Under the pieces are notes generated by a model. That model worked only from the letters and a program-made list of their open reading frames with translations, had not been told where the DNA came from and made no database searches. From Acidimicrobiia bacterium (GTDB taxonomy: Bacteria > Actinomycetota > Acidimicrobiia > IMCC26256 > PALSA-610): a DNA stretch of 64,000 bases. The translations under genes and the position numbers were made by a program. Shown here piece by piece: positions 25,794 to 34,211 of the stretch (position 1 is its first letter; every line of letters begins with the position of its first letter). The stretch spans positions 2,281,965 through 2,345,964 of the forward strand of contig BPGH01000001.1 of NCBI GenBank assembly GCA_026002935.1. Direction: 5' to 3'.

Positions 25794-27584
25794 ATGACCG
25801 CCACCCCCGACCTCACCGCGCAGGACGTCGTCTGGGACCTCGATCCGCTGCTGCCGCAGCCGGGGGAGGCCGGCGTCGTCGAGCTGCTCGACCGCGCGGA
25901 CCGGATCGCCGACGAGCTCGCCGCCGCGCGCGGGCGGGTCGCGCAGATGGACGCCGGCGAGCTCGCCGCCTTCCTGCAGCGCCTCGCCGAGCTGCACGAC
26001 GTGGTCGGCCGCGCCGGCAGCTACGCCGGCCTGCACTTCAGCACCGACACGACCGACCCGGCACGCGGTGCCCTGCTCCAGAAGGTGGAGGAGCGCTCGA
26101 CCGCGATCACCTCCCGGCTGCTGTTCTTCGAGCTGGAGTGGGCGGCCGTCCCCGACGAGCGCGCCGACGCGCTGCTGGCCGACGACCGGCTCGCGTTCGC
26201 CCGCCACCACCTGCGCTCGGCGCGCCGCTACCGGCCGCACCTGCTGAGCGAACCCGAGGAGGTCGTGCTCAACGAGAAGTCGGTGACGGGCCGCAACGCG
26301 TGGCAGCGGCTGTTCGAGGAGCAGGTGGCGACCGTCACGGTGACGATCGACGGCGCCGAGATGCCGCTCGAGGCGGGTCTCGCCCGGCTGCACTCACCCG
26401 ACCGTGACGTGCGGCGCACCGCCGCGCAGGCCGTCACCGCGGCGCTCGCGCCGAACCTGCGCACCCGGGCCTTCGTGCTGAACACGCTCCTCGCCGACAA
26501 GGCGATCGACGACCGGCTGCGCCGGTACCCGTCGTGGATCGCGAGCCGCAACCTCGCGAACGAGGCGAGCGACGAGTCGGTGCAGGCGCTCGTCGACGCG
26601 GTGCGACGGCGGTACTCGATCCCGCAGCGGTGGTACGCGCTGAAGGCGCGCCTGCTCGGGCTCGACCGCCTCGCCGACTACGACCGGATGGCCTCGGTCG
26701 CCGACAGCGAGACCGAGATCGGCTGGTCGGAGGCGACCGGCATCGTGCTCGACGCCTACGCGTCGTTCTCGCCCGAGCTCGCCGACACCGCCCGCCGCTT
26801 CTTCGACGGGTGGATCGACGCGCCGGCCCGGCCCGGGAAGCGGCCGGGCGCGTTCTGCGCCTACACGGTGCCGTCGCACCACCCCTACGTGCTGCTCAAC
26901 TGGACCGCGCAGCGGCGCGACGTGCTGACCCTCGCGCACGAGCTCGGGCACGGGCTCCACGCGTACCTGGCCCGCGAGCAGGGCGTGTTCCACCAGTCGA
27001 CACCGCTGACGCTGGCCGAGACGGCATCGGTGTTCGGCGAGACGGTGACGTTCGGCCGGCTGCTGGAGCTGATCGACGACCCCGGGGAGCGCCTCGCGCT
27101 CCTCGCGGCGAACCTGGAGGACCAGATCGCGACGGTGTTCCGCCAGATCGCGATGAACCGCTTCGAGGACGCGATCCACACGGCGCGTCGCGAGGAGGGC
27201 GAGCTGTCGGTCGAGCGGTTCGGGGAGCTGTGGGCGCGCACGCAGACCGACATGCTCGGCCCCGCGGTCGAGGTGACCGACGGGTACCGCACCTGGTGGT
27301 CGTACATCCCGCACTTCGTCGCGACACCGGGCTACGTGTACGCGTACGCGTACGGCCAGCTCCTCGCCCTTTCCGTGTACGCGCGCTACGAGGCGGAGGG
27401 CGAGGGCTTCGTGCCGAGCTACCTCGACCTGCTCCGGGCGGGTGGCTCGATGCCGCCCGAGGAGCTCGGCCGGATCGTCGGCATCGACCTCGCGGACCCC
27501 GGGTTCTGGGACCGCGGCCTCGACATCGTGGAGCGCCGCCTGACCGAGACCGAGCAGGCCGCGCGCGCGGCCGGGCGGCTCTGA
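25794..27584 (+). CDS. pepF: Oligoendopeptidase F (M3B metallopeptidase)
   Basis: A 596-residue, mostly helical zinc peptidase. The HExxH motif is His382-Glu-Leu-Gly-His386 with the third ligand in the downstream ETASVFGE segment, and the substrate-closing region has the YVYAYAYGQ and tyrosine-rich patterns of the M3B family. It degrades short peptides in the cytosol; it could finish proteasome products, but that link is inference. A TAGCGT box lies eight bases before the ATG and no ribosome-binding site is seen. Confidence 0.93.
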   Translation: MTATPDLTAQDVVWDLDPLLPQPGEAGVVELLDRADRIADELAAARGRVAQMDAGELAAFLQRLAELHDVVGRAGSYAGLHFSTDTTDPARGALLQKVEERSTAITSRLLFFELEWAAVPDERADALLADDRLAFARHHLRSARRYRPHLLSEPEEVVLNEKSVTGRNAWQRLFEEQVATVTVTIDGAEMPLEAGLARLHSPDRDVRRTAAQAVTAALAPNLRTRAFVLNTLLADKAIDDRLRRYPSWIASRNLANEASDESVQALVDAVRRRYSIPQRWYALKARLLGLDRLADYDRMASVADSETEIGWSEATGIVLDAYASFSPELADTARRFFDGWIDAPARPGKRPGAFCAYTVPSHHPYVLLNWTAQRRDVLTLAHELGHGLHAYLAREQGVFHQSTPLTLAETASVFGETVTFGRLLELIDDPGERLALLAANLEDQIATVFRQIAMNRFEDAIHTARREEGELSVERFGELWARTQTDMLGPAVEVTDGYRTWWSYIPHFVATPGYVYAYAYGQLLALSVYARYEAEGEGFVPSYLDLLRAGGSMPPEELGRIVGIDLADPGFWDRGLDIVERRLTETEQAARAAGRL

Positions 27585-27645
27585 GCGCCCGCCGGCCCGG
27601 CGCGCCGCCGGGCGCGTGCCCGCGGCGGCTGTGTAGGTTCCGGCC

Positions 27646-28710
27646 ATGACCTACCGGGTGATCCAGTGGTCGACGGGCAACGTCGGCCGTCACGCGCTGC
27701 GGCTCGTGGCCCGCCACCCCGACCTCGAGCTCGTGGGCCTGTGGGTGCACGGCGCCGACAAGGTGGGACGGGACGCGGGGGAGCTCGCCGGGATCGACCC
27801 GCTCGGGGTGACGGCGACCGACGACGCCGACGCGCTGCTCGCGCTCGACGCCGACTGCGTCGTGTACACCGCGACCGCGGACCTGCGGCCCGCCGAGGCG
27901 ATCGCCGACATGGCGCGGATCTGCGCGTCGGGCAAGAACGTCGTGTCGTCGTCGGTCGTGCCGCTGGTGTTCCCCCCGCACGTCGACCCGCAGATGCGCC
28001 GCCCGCTGGAGGAGGCGTGCGCGGCAGCGGGCGTGTCGTGCTTCACGTCCGGCATCGACCCCGGCTGGGCGAACGACCTGCTGCCGCTCGTGCTGACCGG
28101 CACGTGCGAGTACGTGACCGAACTGCGCGTGATGGAGATCGTCAACTACGCGACCTACGCGCAGCCGACGGTCCTGTTCGACACGATGGGGTTCGGCAAG
28201 CCGCTCGACGCGACGCCGTTGCTGCTGGTGCCGGGGGTGCTGTCGTTCGCGTGGGGTGGCACGGTGAAGTCCCTCGCAGCGGGGCTCGGCGTGGAGGTCG
28301 AGGAGCTGCGCGAGGTGCACGAGCGCCGCCCCGCGACCTCGACGCTCGACCTCGGCTTCGGCGTGGTCGAGGAGGGCACGACCGCCGCCCTGCGCTTCGA
28401 GGTGCAGGGGATCGTCGGGGGAGCACCGCGCATCGTGTTGGAGCACGTGACGCGCCTCGACGACGCGCTCGCGCCCGACTGGCCGCAGCCCGCCGGCCAC
28501 AGCGGCTACCGCGTCGTCGTGACGGGGAACCCGAGCTACACGTGCGACGTGCAGATGATGGGCGACGACGGCGATCACAACACCGGCGGCCTGGTCGGCA
28601 CCGCGGCCCGCATCGTGAACGCGATCCCCGCGGTGTGCGAGGCGCCGCCCGGCCTGCTGTCGGTGCACGACCTGCCGCTGGTCACCGGCCGGGGGTTGCT
28701 CCGCCCCTAG
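27646..28710 (+). CDS. NAD(P)-binding dehydrogenase of the dihydrodipicolinate-reductase-like family
   Basis: A 354-residue protein with an N-terminal Rossmann motif (VIQWSTGNVGRHALR) typical of a family often annotated as dihydrodipicolinate reductase or 2,4-diaminopentanoate dehydrogenase-like in mycobacteria. It differs from lysine-pathway DapB in length and in lacking the DapB catalytic motifs, so its substrate is unknown. FTSGIDPGWANDLLPL and the late DHNTGGLVGTAARIVNAIP are characteristic. The ATG follows a TAGGTT box (27634-27639) by six bases. Confidence 0.82.
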   Translation: MTYRVIQWSTGNVGRHALRLVARHPDLELVGLWVHGADKVGRDAGELAGIDPLGVTATDDADALLALDADCVVYTATADLRPAEAIADMARICASGKNVVSSSVVPLVFPPHVDPQMRRPLEEACAAAGVSCFTSGIDPGWANDLLPLVLTGTCEYVTELRVMEIVNYATYAQPTVLFDTMGFGKPLDATPLLLVPGVLSFAWGGTVKSLAAGLGVEVEELREVHERRPATSTLDLGFGVVEEGTTAALRFEVQGIVGGAPRIVLEHVTRLDDALAPDWPQPAGHSGYRVVVTGNPSYTCDVQMMGDDGDHNTGGLVGTAARIVNAIPAVCEAPPGLLSVHDLPLVTGRGLLRP

Positions 28711-28712
28711 TA

Positions 28713-28727
28713 TCGTCACTGTGACGA
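28713..28727. promoter_or_regulatory. Palindromic operator over a leaderless start
   Basis: A perfect 15-bp inverted repeat, TCGTCAC-T-GTGACGA, covers the predicted transcription start and the GTG of the zinc-finger gene at 28721. A TAGTAT -10 box (28708-28713) ends seven bases before the GTG. A repressor here would block both RNA polymerase and translation. A related palindrome is at 29745-29763. Confidence 0.5.
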
Positions 28728-29041
28728 AAAGCCGGTGCGCGTGGTGCGGCCGCGGGTTCGAGGCGACGGCCGGCCCGGGCCGCCCGCGCCGGTACTGCAA
28801 GCCGTCGTGCCGTCAGCGCGATTACGAGGCCCGCCGGCGCGCGGCCGAGCTGGGCCTGAGCGAGGGCGAGCTCGTCGTCGCCCGGGCGGAGCTCGAGGAC
28901 CTGCGCGACCGGCTGTACGTGCTCCGCTGCGCCGTCGAGGACGTCGAACGCGACCTCGCCGAGAACGCCGAAGACCCCGACGACGTGCGCCGCGCCCTCG
29001 ACTGGCTCCTCGACGCCGCGCGCACGGCCGCGTCCGAGTAG
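28721..29041 (+). CDS. Small FCS-type zinc-finger protein with C-terminal coiled coil
   Basis: A 106-residue protein. The N-terminus (CAWCGRGFEATAGPGRPRRY followed by CKPSC) is an FCS/MYM-like zinc finger with basic residues, followed by a helical, acidic region predicted to form a coiled coil (~40-100). Proteins of this shape are seen in Acidimicrobiia and may bind nucleic acid. The GTG start is set by the leaderless box. The operator-like palindrome over the start suggests tight regulation, possibly by itself or by a TetR-type repressor. Confidence 0.68.
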   Translation: MTKSRCAWCGRGFEATAGPGRPRRYCKPSCRQRDYEARRRAAELGLSEGELVVARAELEDLRDRLYVLRCAVEDVERDLAENAEDPDDVRRALDWLLDAARTAASE

Positions 29042-29215
29042 CGGCGCACACGGGCCCCGCCGAGCGCCGGCACGCAACCGGTCCGGGCGGCCGGGGCGCG
29101 CCACCCGGCACTCCCCCGTATCGCCGATAATCCCCGTTATGTCATCTGATCCGTGCCCGGGGAGGGCGACCCGGGGGCGCTCCCGGGCGCGGGTCCTCGC
29201 GTACGCTCCCCCGGC

Positions 29216-29719
29216 GTGACGCTGACGCCGGACGACCTGGTCGAGATCGAGCTGATCAAGCGGCTGAAGTACCGCTACGCGCGCTGCTTGGACCTGAAGC
29301 GCTGGGACGAGATCGCCGAGTGCTTCACGCCCGACGCGGTCGCGACCTACAGCGGTGGCGCCTACACGTTCGAGGGCCGGGAGGCGATCGTCGACTTCCT
29401 GCGGCGGTCGATGGGTGCACAGACCTTCCATTCGTCGCACAAGATGCACCACCCGGAGATCGACCTGACCGGTGCGCACACCGCGCGGGGCGTGTGGGCG
29501 CTCGACGACGTCGTGGTGATGACCGACCTCGAGCTGACGATCCGGGGCTGCTCGTTCTACGAGGACGAGTACGTGAAGCTGGCGGGCGCGTGGCGGATCC
29601 GCCGCACCGGCTACAAGCGCGTGTTCGAGGAGATCCAGCCGCGCGGCAACGTCGAGGGTCTGCGGCTGACGGCGTCGTGGTGGGCGACCGGTGGCCGTTC
29701 CGAGCTCCCGGCCGGCTGA
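29216..29719 (+). CDS. SnoaL/NTF2-like protein
   Basis: A 167-residue cone-shaped alpha+beta-barrel protein of the NTF2-like superfamily (SnoaL type). Characteristic pieces are LIKRLKYRYARCLDLKRWDE, ECFTPDAVATYSGG, SSHKMHHPEI and the late YEDEYVKLAGAWRIRRTGYKR. Family members act as dehydratases, isomerases or small-ligand binders; the substrate is unknown. The GTG at 29216 is preferred over an upstream start since a TACGCT box (29202-29207) lies eight bases before it. The upstream gap (29042-29215) holds a short A/T-rich patch near 29120-29150 and nothing else recognisable. Confidence 0.78.
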   Translation: MTLTPDDLVEIELIKRLKYRYARCLDLKRWDEIAECFTPDAVATYSGGAYTFEGREAIVDFLRRSMGAQTFHSSHKMHHPEIDLTGAHTARGVWALDDVVVMTDLELTIRGCSFYEDEYVKLAGAWRIRRTGYKRVFEEIQPRGNVEGLRLTASWWATGGRSELPAG

Positions 29720-29744
29720 GCGCGCGGCGACCCACCGTGCCGGT

Positions 29745-29763
29745 TTCCGTCACAGTGACGGAA
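29745..29763. promoter_or_regulatory. 19-bp palindrome between convergent genes
   Basis: TTCCGTCACAGTGACGGAA is a perfect inverted repeat around a central A. It shares the core CGTCAC-n-GTGACG with the site at 28713-28727, about 1 kb away. It lies downstream of the SnoaL-like gene and of the small gene on the other strand, so it is not at an obvious promoter. Confidence 0.45.
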
Positions 29764-29807
29764 CCGGACCGGCCCCCAACGCCCGGCGGCCGGCCGGCGC
29801 CGGGCCG

Positions 29808-29987
29808 TCAGTACTCGACCTGTGTCGTCGCCCCGCCGATGAGCACCGACACCAGGATCCCCAGCGGCAGCGCCCCCCAGTACGAGACGGAGACGCCGAC
29901 GTTGCCGAGGAACAGCATCAGCAGCCACGTCGCCGGGAACGTGGCCACGAGGAACAGCACCGCGAAGAACACGAGGCCCTTGATCAT
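29808..29987 (-). CDS. 59-residue two-span membrane protein
   Basis: A short gene read from ATG at 29987 to a TGA at 29808. The product has two hydrophobic helices (about residues 4-26 and 31-51), starts MIKGLVFFAVLFLV and ends TTQVEY. A TAGGGT box (29994-29999) ends exactly six bases before the ATG, the same layout as other starts in this window, which supports a real gene. No family is recognised. Confidence 0.62.
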   Translation of the reverse strand: MIKGLVFFAVLFLVATFPATWLLMLFLGNVGVSVSYWGALPLGILVSVLIGGATTQVEY

Positions 29988-30136
29988 CCGCGCACCCTAA
30001 CGAGCGCCGGGCCCGGGTGCACGTGCCCGCGTCCCGCGACGGGCGGGCCGGGCGACCCGCGAGGAGGACCGATGCCCGCACCCCGACCGCACCCGGCCCC
30101 GGTGGCCCCCTCGGCGGCGGCCGCCGAGGGGTAGGC

Positions 30137-30697
30137 GTGGGCCGGCTCGTCTACCTCACCAACGTCTCCCTCGACGGCCGCATCGAGGACGCGTCGGGCG
30201 CCTTCGACTGGGCACCGCCGGACGACGAGGTGTTCGCGGCGACGACGGCCCTGCTGGGGTCGTTCGGAACGTTCCTGTACGGGCGGCGCCTGTACGAGAC
30301 GATGGCGGTCTGGGAGACCGACCCGGCCCTGGCCGGCCGGTCGGAGCTCACGGCCGCCTTCGCGCGCGCGTGGCGGGCCGCGCAGAAGGTCGTCTACTCG
30401 ACGACGCTCGCCACCGTGCACACCGCCGCCACCCGGCTCGAACGCGACTTCGACCCCGCGGCCGTCCGCGCGCTGAAGGCCGCCGCGACGCGCGACCTCA
30501 CGATCGGCGGGGCCGCGCTCGCCGCCCGCGCCTTCGCGGCACACCTGGTCGACGAGTGCCGGCTGCTCGTGTGGCCCGTGGTCCTGGGCGGCGGCAAGCC
30601 CGCGTTCCCCGCCGGGCTGCGCGCCGGCCTGGAGCTCCTCGACCAGGAACGGTTCGGCAACGGGGTCCTGTCCCTCCGCTACCGCGTCCGCACCTGA
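30137..30697 (+). CDS. Dihydrofolate-reductase-like (RibD C-terminal) protein
   Basis: A 186-residue protein of the DHFR/RibD-C family. It begins GRLVYLTNVSLDGRIED, has FLYGRRLYETM and the late GGAALAARAFAAHLVDECRLLVWPVVLGGG with the NADPH-binding glycine pattern. These stand-alone proteins reduce pterin- or flavin-like compounds; true folate reduction is not implied. The GTG at 30137 gives the expected N-terminal strand. Confidence 0.85.
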   Translation: MGRLVYLTNVSLDGRIEDASGAFDWAPPDDEVFAATTALLGSFGTFLYGRRLYETMAVWETDPALAGRSELTAAFARAWRAAQKVVYSTTLATVHTAATRLERDFDPAAVRALKAAATRDLTIGGAALAARAFAAHLVDECRLLVWPVVLGGGKPAFPAGLRAGLELLDQERFGNGVLSLRYRVRT

Positions 30698-30788
30698 CGG
30701 CGCCGGCCCCCCGTCACCGCCGCGGCACGGCGCGGCGGTCCGGCCGCGGTCGGGGCCGCCGCGGACGCGCCGTGCGTACGCTGCGGGC

Positions 30789-31965
30789 GTGGCCGGCTGG
30801 ACGAACTGGTCCGGGAACGTGCGCTGCTCCCCCGCGCGGGTCGAGGCGCCGGCGTCGGAGGCCGAGGTGTGCGAGCTCGTCCGGCGCGCCCGGGCCGACG
30901 GCCTCACGGTGCGGCCGGCCGGGTCGCGCCACTCGTTCACCCCGCTGTGCGCGACCGACGGCGTCGCGGTCGACCTCCACGCGCTCGCCGGGATCGAGGC
31001 GATCGACCCGCGACGCCGTACGGTCACGGTCCTCGGCGGCACGAGGCTCTCCGCGCTCGGCGGGCCGCTGCGGGCCCGCGGCCTCGCGCTGCACAACCAG
31101 GGCGACGTCGACACCCAGACCGTCACCGGCGCGATCGGCACCGGGACCCACGGCACGGGCCCCGGGCTCGGGAACCTGTCCTCCGCCGTCGTCGGCCTGC
31201 GGATCGTCACCGCGGACGGCGCGCTCGTGCGCTGCGACGAGGACCTGCGGCCCGGGCTGTTCCAGGCCGGGCGCCTGTCGCTCGGGGCGCTCGGCATCGT
31301 CACCGCGGTCACGCTGGCGTGCGTCCCCGCCTACAACCTGCACGAGCGCATCTGGTACGAGGGCCCGGACCCGAGCCTCGCCCGGCTCGACGAGCGGGTC
31401 GCGGCCACCCGCCACTACGAGTTCTTCTGGTACCCCCGCGCGCGACCTGTTCGAGCACAAGGCGCTCGCGCTCACGAACCTGCCGCCCGACCCGCTCCCC
31501 GACCGCCGGCGGGAGCGCATCGACCACTCCCACCGGGTGTTCCCGAGCGTGCGGGAGCAGCGGTTCAACGAGATGGAGTACGCCCTGCCCGCGGAGGCCG
31601 GACCGGCGTGCTTCGCCGCGATCCGCGCGCTGGTGCGCGACCGGTTCCCCGACGTGCAGTGGCCGGTCGAGTACCGCACGCTCGCGGCCGACGACGTGTG
31701 GCTCTCCCCCGCGTACGGCCGCCCGACCGTGACGATCTCCGTCCACGAGGACGCGGCCCGCCCCTACGAGGCGCTCTTCCGGGAGGCCGAGGCGGTGTTC
31801 GTCGCGCACGACGGGCGCCCGCACTGGGGCAAGGTGCACTGGCGCGAGGCGGCCGACCTGGCCCCCTCGTTCCCGCACTGGGAGCACTTCTGGCGCCTGC
31901 GCGCGGAGACCGACCCCGACGGCGTGTTCCTGAACGACCACCTGCGGGCGGTCGGCGGCTGCTGA
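30789..31965 (+). CDS. FAD-linked sugar-lactone oxidase (L-gulono/D-arabinono-1,4-lactone type), frameshifted
   Basis: The N-terminal half is a VAO-type FAD-binding domain: RPAGSRHSFTPLCATDG, LGGTRLSALGGPL and GTGTHGTGPGLGNLSS. The C-terminal half is the ALO domain, with ERIDHSHRVFPS, QWPVEYRTLAADD, the HWGKVHW motif that ends the family active site, and DPDGVFLND. The two halves are in different frames: a +1 slip occurs at the five-C run 31433-31437, where one C fewer gives FFWYPARDLFEHKAL and a 391-residue protein. Likely an assembly error. A TACGCT box lies six bases before the GTG. Confidence 0.85.
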
Positions 31966-32016
31966 GCGCCCGCGCGCCCGTCGCCACCGGCCGGCCCCCG
32001 CCCGCGGCGGCGCGGG

Positions 32017-33081
32017 TCAGCGGCGCACGAACGGCGGCTCGACGACCGTCGCCGGGAGGCGCCGCCCCCGGACGTCGACCTCGAGCCGGTCGCCCGCGAC
32101 GACGTCGGGCGGCACGAACGCGAGCGCGATGGCGTGGCCGAGCACGGGCGAGAAGTTGCCGCTCGTGACGACCCCGACTGGCTCCCCGCCCCGCAGGACG
32201 GGCGCGCCGTCGCGCGCCGGCTGGCGCCCCTCCAGCGACAGGCCGGTCAGCCTGCGGGCGACGCCCCGCTCGCGCTCGCGCTCCAGGGCTGCCCGCCCGC
32301 GGAAGTCGCCCTTGCCCCAGGCGACCACCCAGCCGAGGCCCGCCTGCAGCGGCGTGATCCCGGGGCCGAGCTCGTGGCCGTGCAGCGGCAGGCCCGCCTC
32401 CAGGCGCAGCGTGTCGCGGGCGCCGAGGCCCGCCGGGACGACCCCGGCGCCGACGAGCGCGTCCCACAGCTCGGGCGCGCCGCCGGCGTCGACGTGGATC
32501 TCGACGCCGTCCTCACCCGTGTAGCCGGTGCCGGCCACGATCCACTCCCCCACGACCCGCACGGCGCGCCGCGGCACCGCCGCGGCCTCGGGCGACACCC
32601 GGGCCAGCAGCTCGCGGGCCTTCGGGCCCTGCACGGCGAGCACGGCCCGCGAGGCGGTGACGTCGGTGAACGCGACCGCCCGGTGCACCCGGTTGACGCC
32701 CTCGCGCATCGCGGCCACGAGGTCGTCGGTGTTCGACGCGTTCGGCATGACGAAGAAGCGGTGGTCGGCGACCCACCACACGATCACGTCGTCGACGACG
32801 TGGGCGTCGTCGGGGTCGAGCAGGTGCGAGTACTGGGTGCGGCCCGGCCCGATGCGCCCGAGGTCGTTGGTGAGCAGCCACTGGAGCAGCCCGAACGCGT
32901 CGGGGTCGTCGCACTCGACGCTGCCGAGGTGGGAGACGTCGAACACCGCGGCGTGCTCGCGGCAGGCGCGGTGCTCGGCGAGCACCCCCTCGTAGTGGAT
33001 CGGCATCTCCCAGCCGCCGAAGGGGACCATCCGGGCGCCGAGGGCCCGGTGGCGCGCGTCGAGCGGGCTGCGGCGGGTCAC
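32017..33081 (-). CDS. gcvT: Glycine cleavage system aminomethyltransferase (T protein)
   Basis: A 354-residue T-protein. It takes the methylamine held on the lipoyl arm of GcvH and gives methylene-tetrahydrofolate and ammonia. It begins SPLDARHRALGARMVPFGGWEMPIHY and has VFDVSHLGSVE, GYTGEDGVEI and ARDTLRLEAGLPLHGHEL; the catalytic Asp near the folate site lies in the VDDVIVWWVADHRFFVMPN region. The GTG at 33081 lies just after the stop of the upstream gene; further upstream starts would overlap it. gcvH is only 4 kb away on the same strand; gcvP is not in the window. Confidence 0.93.
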   Translation of the reverse strand: MTRRSPLDARHRALGARMVPFGGWEMPIHYEGVLAEHRACREHAAVFDVSHLGSVECDDPDAFGLLQWLLTNDLGRIGPGRTQYSHLLDPDDAHVVDDVIVWWVADHRFFVMPNASNTDDLVAAMREGVNRVHRAVAFTDVTASRAVLAVQGPKARELLARVSPEAAAVPRRAVRVVGEWIVAGTGYTGEDGVEIHVDAGGAPELWDALVGAGVVPAGLGARDTLRLEAGLPLHGHELGPGITPLQAGLGWVVAWGKGDFRGRAALERERERGVARRLTGLSLEGRQPARDGAPVLRGGEPVGVVTSGNFSPVLGHAIALAFVPPDVVAGDRLEVDVRGRRLPATVVEPPFVRR

Positions 33082-33088
33082 GGGCCGC

Positions 33089-33541
33089 TCAGGCGCTCTC
33101 GGCCGCGGGGTCGGTGCCGGCGGCCGGGCCGCGGCGGTCGAGCGGGAACGGCGCCGCACCGGGGGCGCCGGGCGCGCCGGCTGCGGCGAGCTGCGAGGGG
33201 GGCTCGAGCCCGTACTTCACGAGGAGGTGCAGGTAGTCGCGCTGGTACAGCACGCGGATCGACACCTCGGGGTGCAGCTCGCGCAGCCGCCGGGCCTTGC
33301 GGTTCTTCTTCGTGACGAGCTTCTGGTTCAACGTCGTGACCTCGATGTAGAGGTCGTAGGCGGGCAGGTAGAAGTCGGGGGTGAACGCCTGGGTCGGCCG
33401 GCCGTCGCGGTCCCACTCGAGCGTGAACGTGCGGGGCTCGTACTCCCACGCGATCCCGTAGAAGTCGAGGAGCTTCGCGAACTGCCGCTCCGAGTTGTGC
33501 GCGAAGCGGACCTGCTCGTGCGGGAGCCGCTCGGTGTCGAT
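33089..33541 (-). CDS. PD-(D/E)xK nuclease-like protein with no standard start codon
   Basis: A ~150-residue protein whose middle resembles the restriction-endonuclease-like fold: HNSERQFAKLLDFYGIAWEYEP, then AFTPDFYLPAYDLYIEVTTLNQKLVTKKNRK. The Asp in TPDFYL and Glu in YIEV match the D...E pair, but the usual Lys is a Thr unless the later QKLVTKK supplies it. After a strong AGGAGGAG ribosome-binding site the only codon at the right distance is ATC (33541-33539); no ATG, GTG, TTG or CTG occurs before the conserved region. Either ATC is used or a base is wrong. The C-terminal ~35 residues are Ala/Pro-rich. It lies between a MerR gene and gcvT. Confidence 0.66.
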   Translation of the reverse strand: MDTERLPHEQVRFAHNSERQFAKLLDFYGIAWEYEPRTFTLEWDRDGRPTQAFTPDFYLPAYDLYIEVTTLNQKLVTKKNRKARRLRELHPEVSIRVLYQRDYLHLLVKYGLEPPSQLAAAGAPGAPGAAPFPLDRRGPAAGTDPAAESA

Positions 33542-33549
33542 GGCTCCTC

Positions 33550-34059
33550 CTAGTTCGCCGCGCGGGTCGACGGGTGGGCGCGCCGCGCGCCCGCGTCGGG
33601 CGCGGGGTGCTGCGCGCCGCGCAGGTCGTGCAGGCGCGCGTCGAGGTCGTCGACGACGGGGCCGAGCGGCACGACGTTGAGCACGCCCTGCCCCGCGCGC
33701 AGCAGGTCGATGATCTGGTCGTCGGTCTTCACGAGCACCGTGCGGCTCCCGTCGATGACCAGGTGCGCGGACGCGAGGTCCTCGCCGAGCCGGGTGCGCA
33801 GGTACTCGATCGCGCGCCGGGCCGACTGCAGGGACACCCCCGCGTCGAGGAGCCGCTTCACGACCTTGAGCTCGACGAGGTCGGTGTACGAGTACAGGCG
33901 CTGGGTGCCGCTGCCCGCGGCGTCGTTGACCGACGGGCGCACGAGGTCGGTGCGCGCCCAGTAGTCGAGCTGGCGGTAGGTGATGCCGACGATCTTGCAG
34001 ACCTGCGGCCCGCGGAAGCCGGGCTCGCCGGGGGTCGTCGGGTTGGCTCCCTCGCCCAT
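33550..34059 (-). CDS. MerR-family regulator (Rv1830-like)
   Basis: A 169-residue protein with one N-terminal MerR winged helix (RGPQVCKIVGITYRQLDYWARTDLVRPS, then RLYSYTDLVELKVVKRLLDAG) and a C-terminal helical effector part. Gene order and sequence match the mycobacterial MerR gene Rv1830. The last ~25 residues are poorly conserved. Its promoter region holds a TTGTA-AC-TACAA repeat with TACAAT as -10 on this strand. Confidence 0.87.
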   Translation of the reverse strand: MGEGANPTTPGEPGFRGPQVCKIVGITYRQLDYWARTDLVRPSVNDAAGSGTQRLYSYTDLVELKVVKRLLDAGVSLQSARRAIEYLRTRLGEDLASAHLVIDGSRTVLVKTDDQIIDLLRAGQGVLNVVPLGPVVDDLDARLHDLRGAQHPAPDAGARRAHPSTRAAN

Positions 34060-34140
34060 CGGGACTCCTGTGGTCGTCGCGGTACGGCCCGGCCGCCGGC
34101 CGGACGCCTCGGGCCCGCGGGCGCGGGCACGCCGACACGA

Positions 34141-34152
34141 TTGTAACTACAA
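34141..34152 (-). promoter_or_regulatory. Inverted repeat and -10 box upstream of merR
   Basis: TTGTA-AC-TACAA forms a short inverted repeat in an A/T-rich island; read on the minus strand, its edge gives TACAAT (34145-34140), a good -10 box about 80 bases before the MerR ATG. MerR proteins bind such repeats in their own promoters, so autoregulation is possible. The rest of 34060-34211 holds nothing recognisable. Confidence 0.4.
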
Positions 34153-34211
34153 CCGTGAGGCCGAGCATCAGGTCGAGGGTCGGGGCGCGGCCGGCGCCCG
34201 GCCGGGCACGG

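Noticed and set aside
26333-26345. Third CGTCAC-n-GTGACG palindrome
   Set aside because: It lies inside the oligoendopeptidase gene where it encodes Val-Thr-Val-Thr in favoured G+C-rich codons; such coding matches arise by chance and it lacks the A/T-rich flanks.
32017-33159. Longer gcvT starting at 33159
   Set aside because: It would overlap the upstream gene by 71 bases and add a non-conserved Arg/Pro-rich tail; the GTG at 33081 starts just before the family block.
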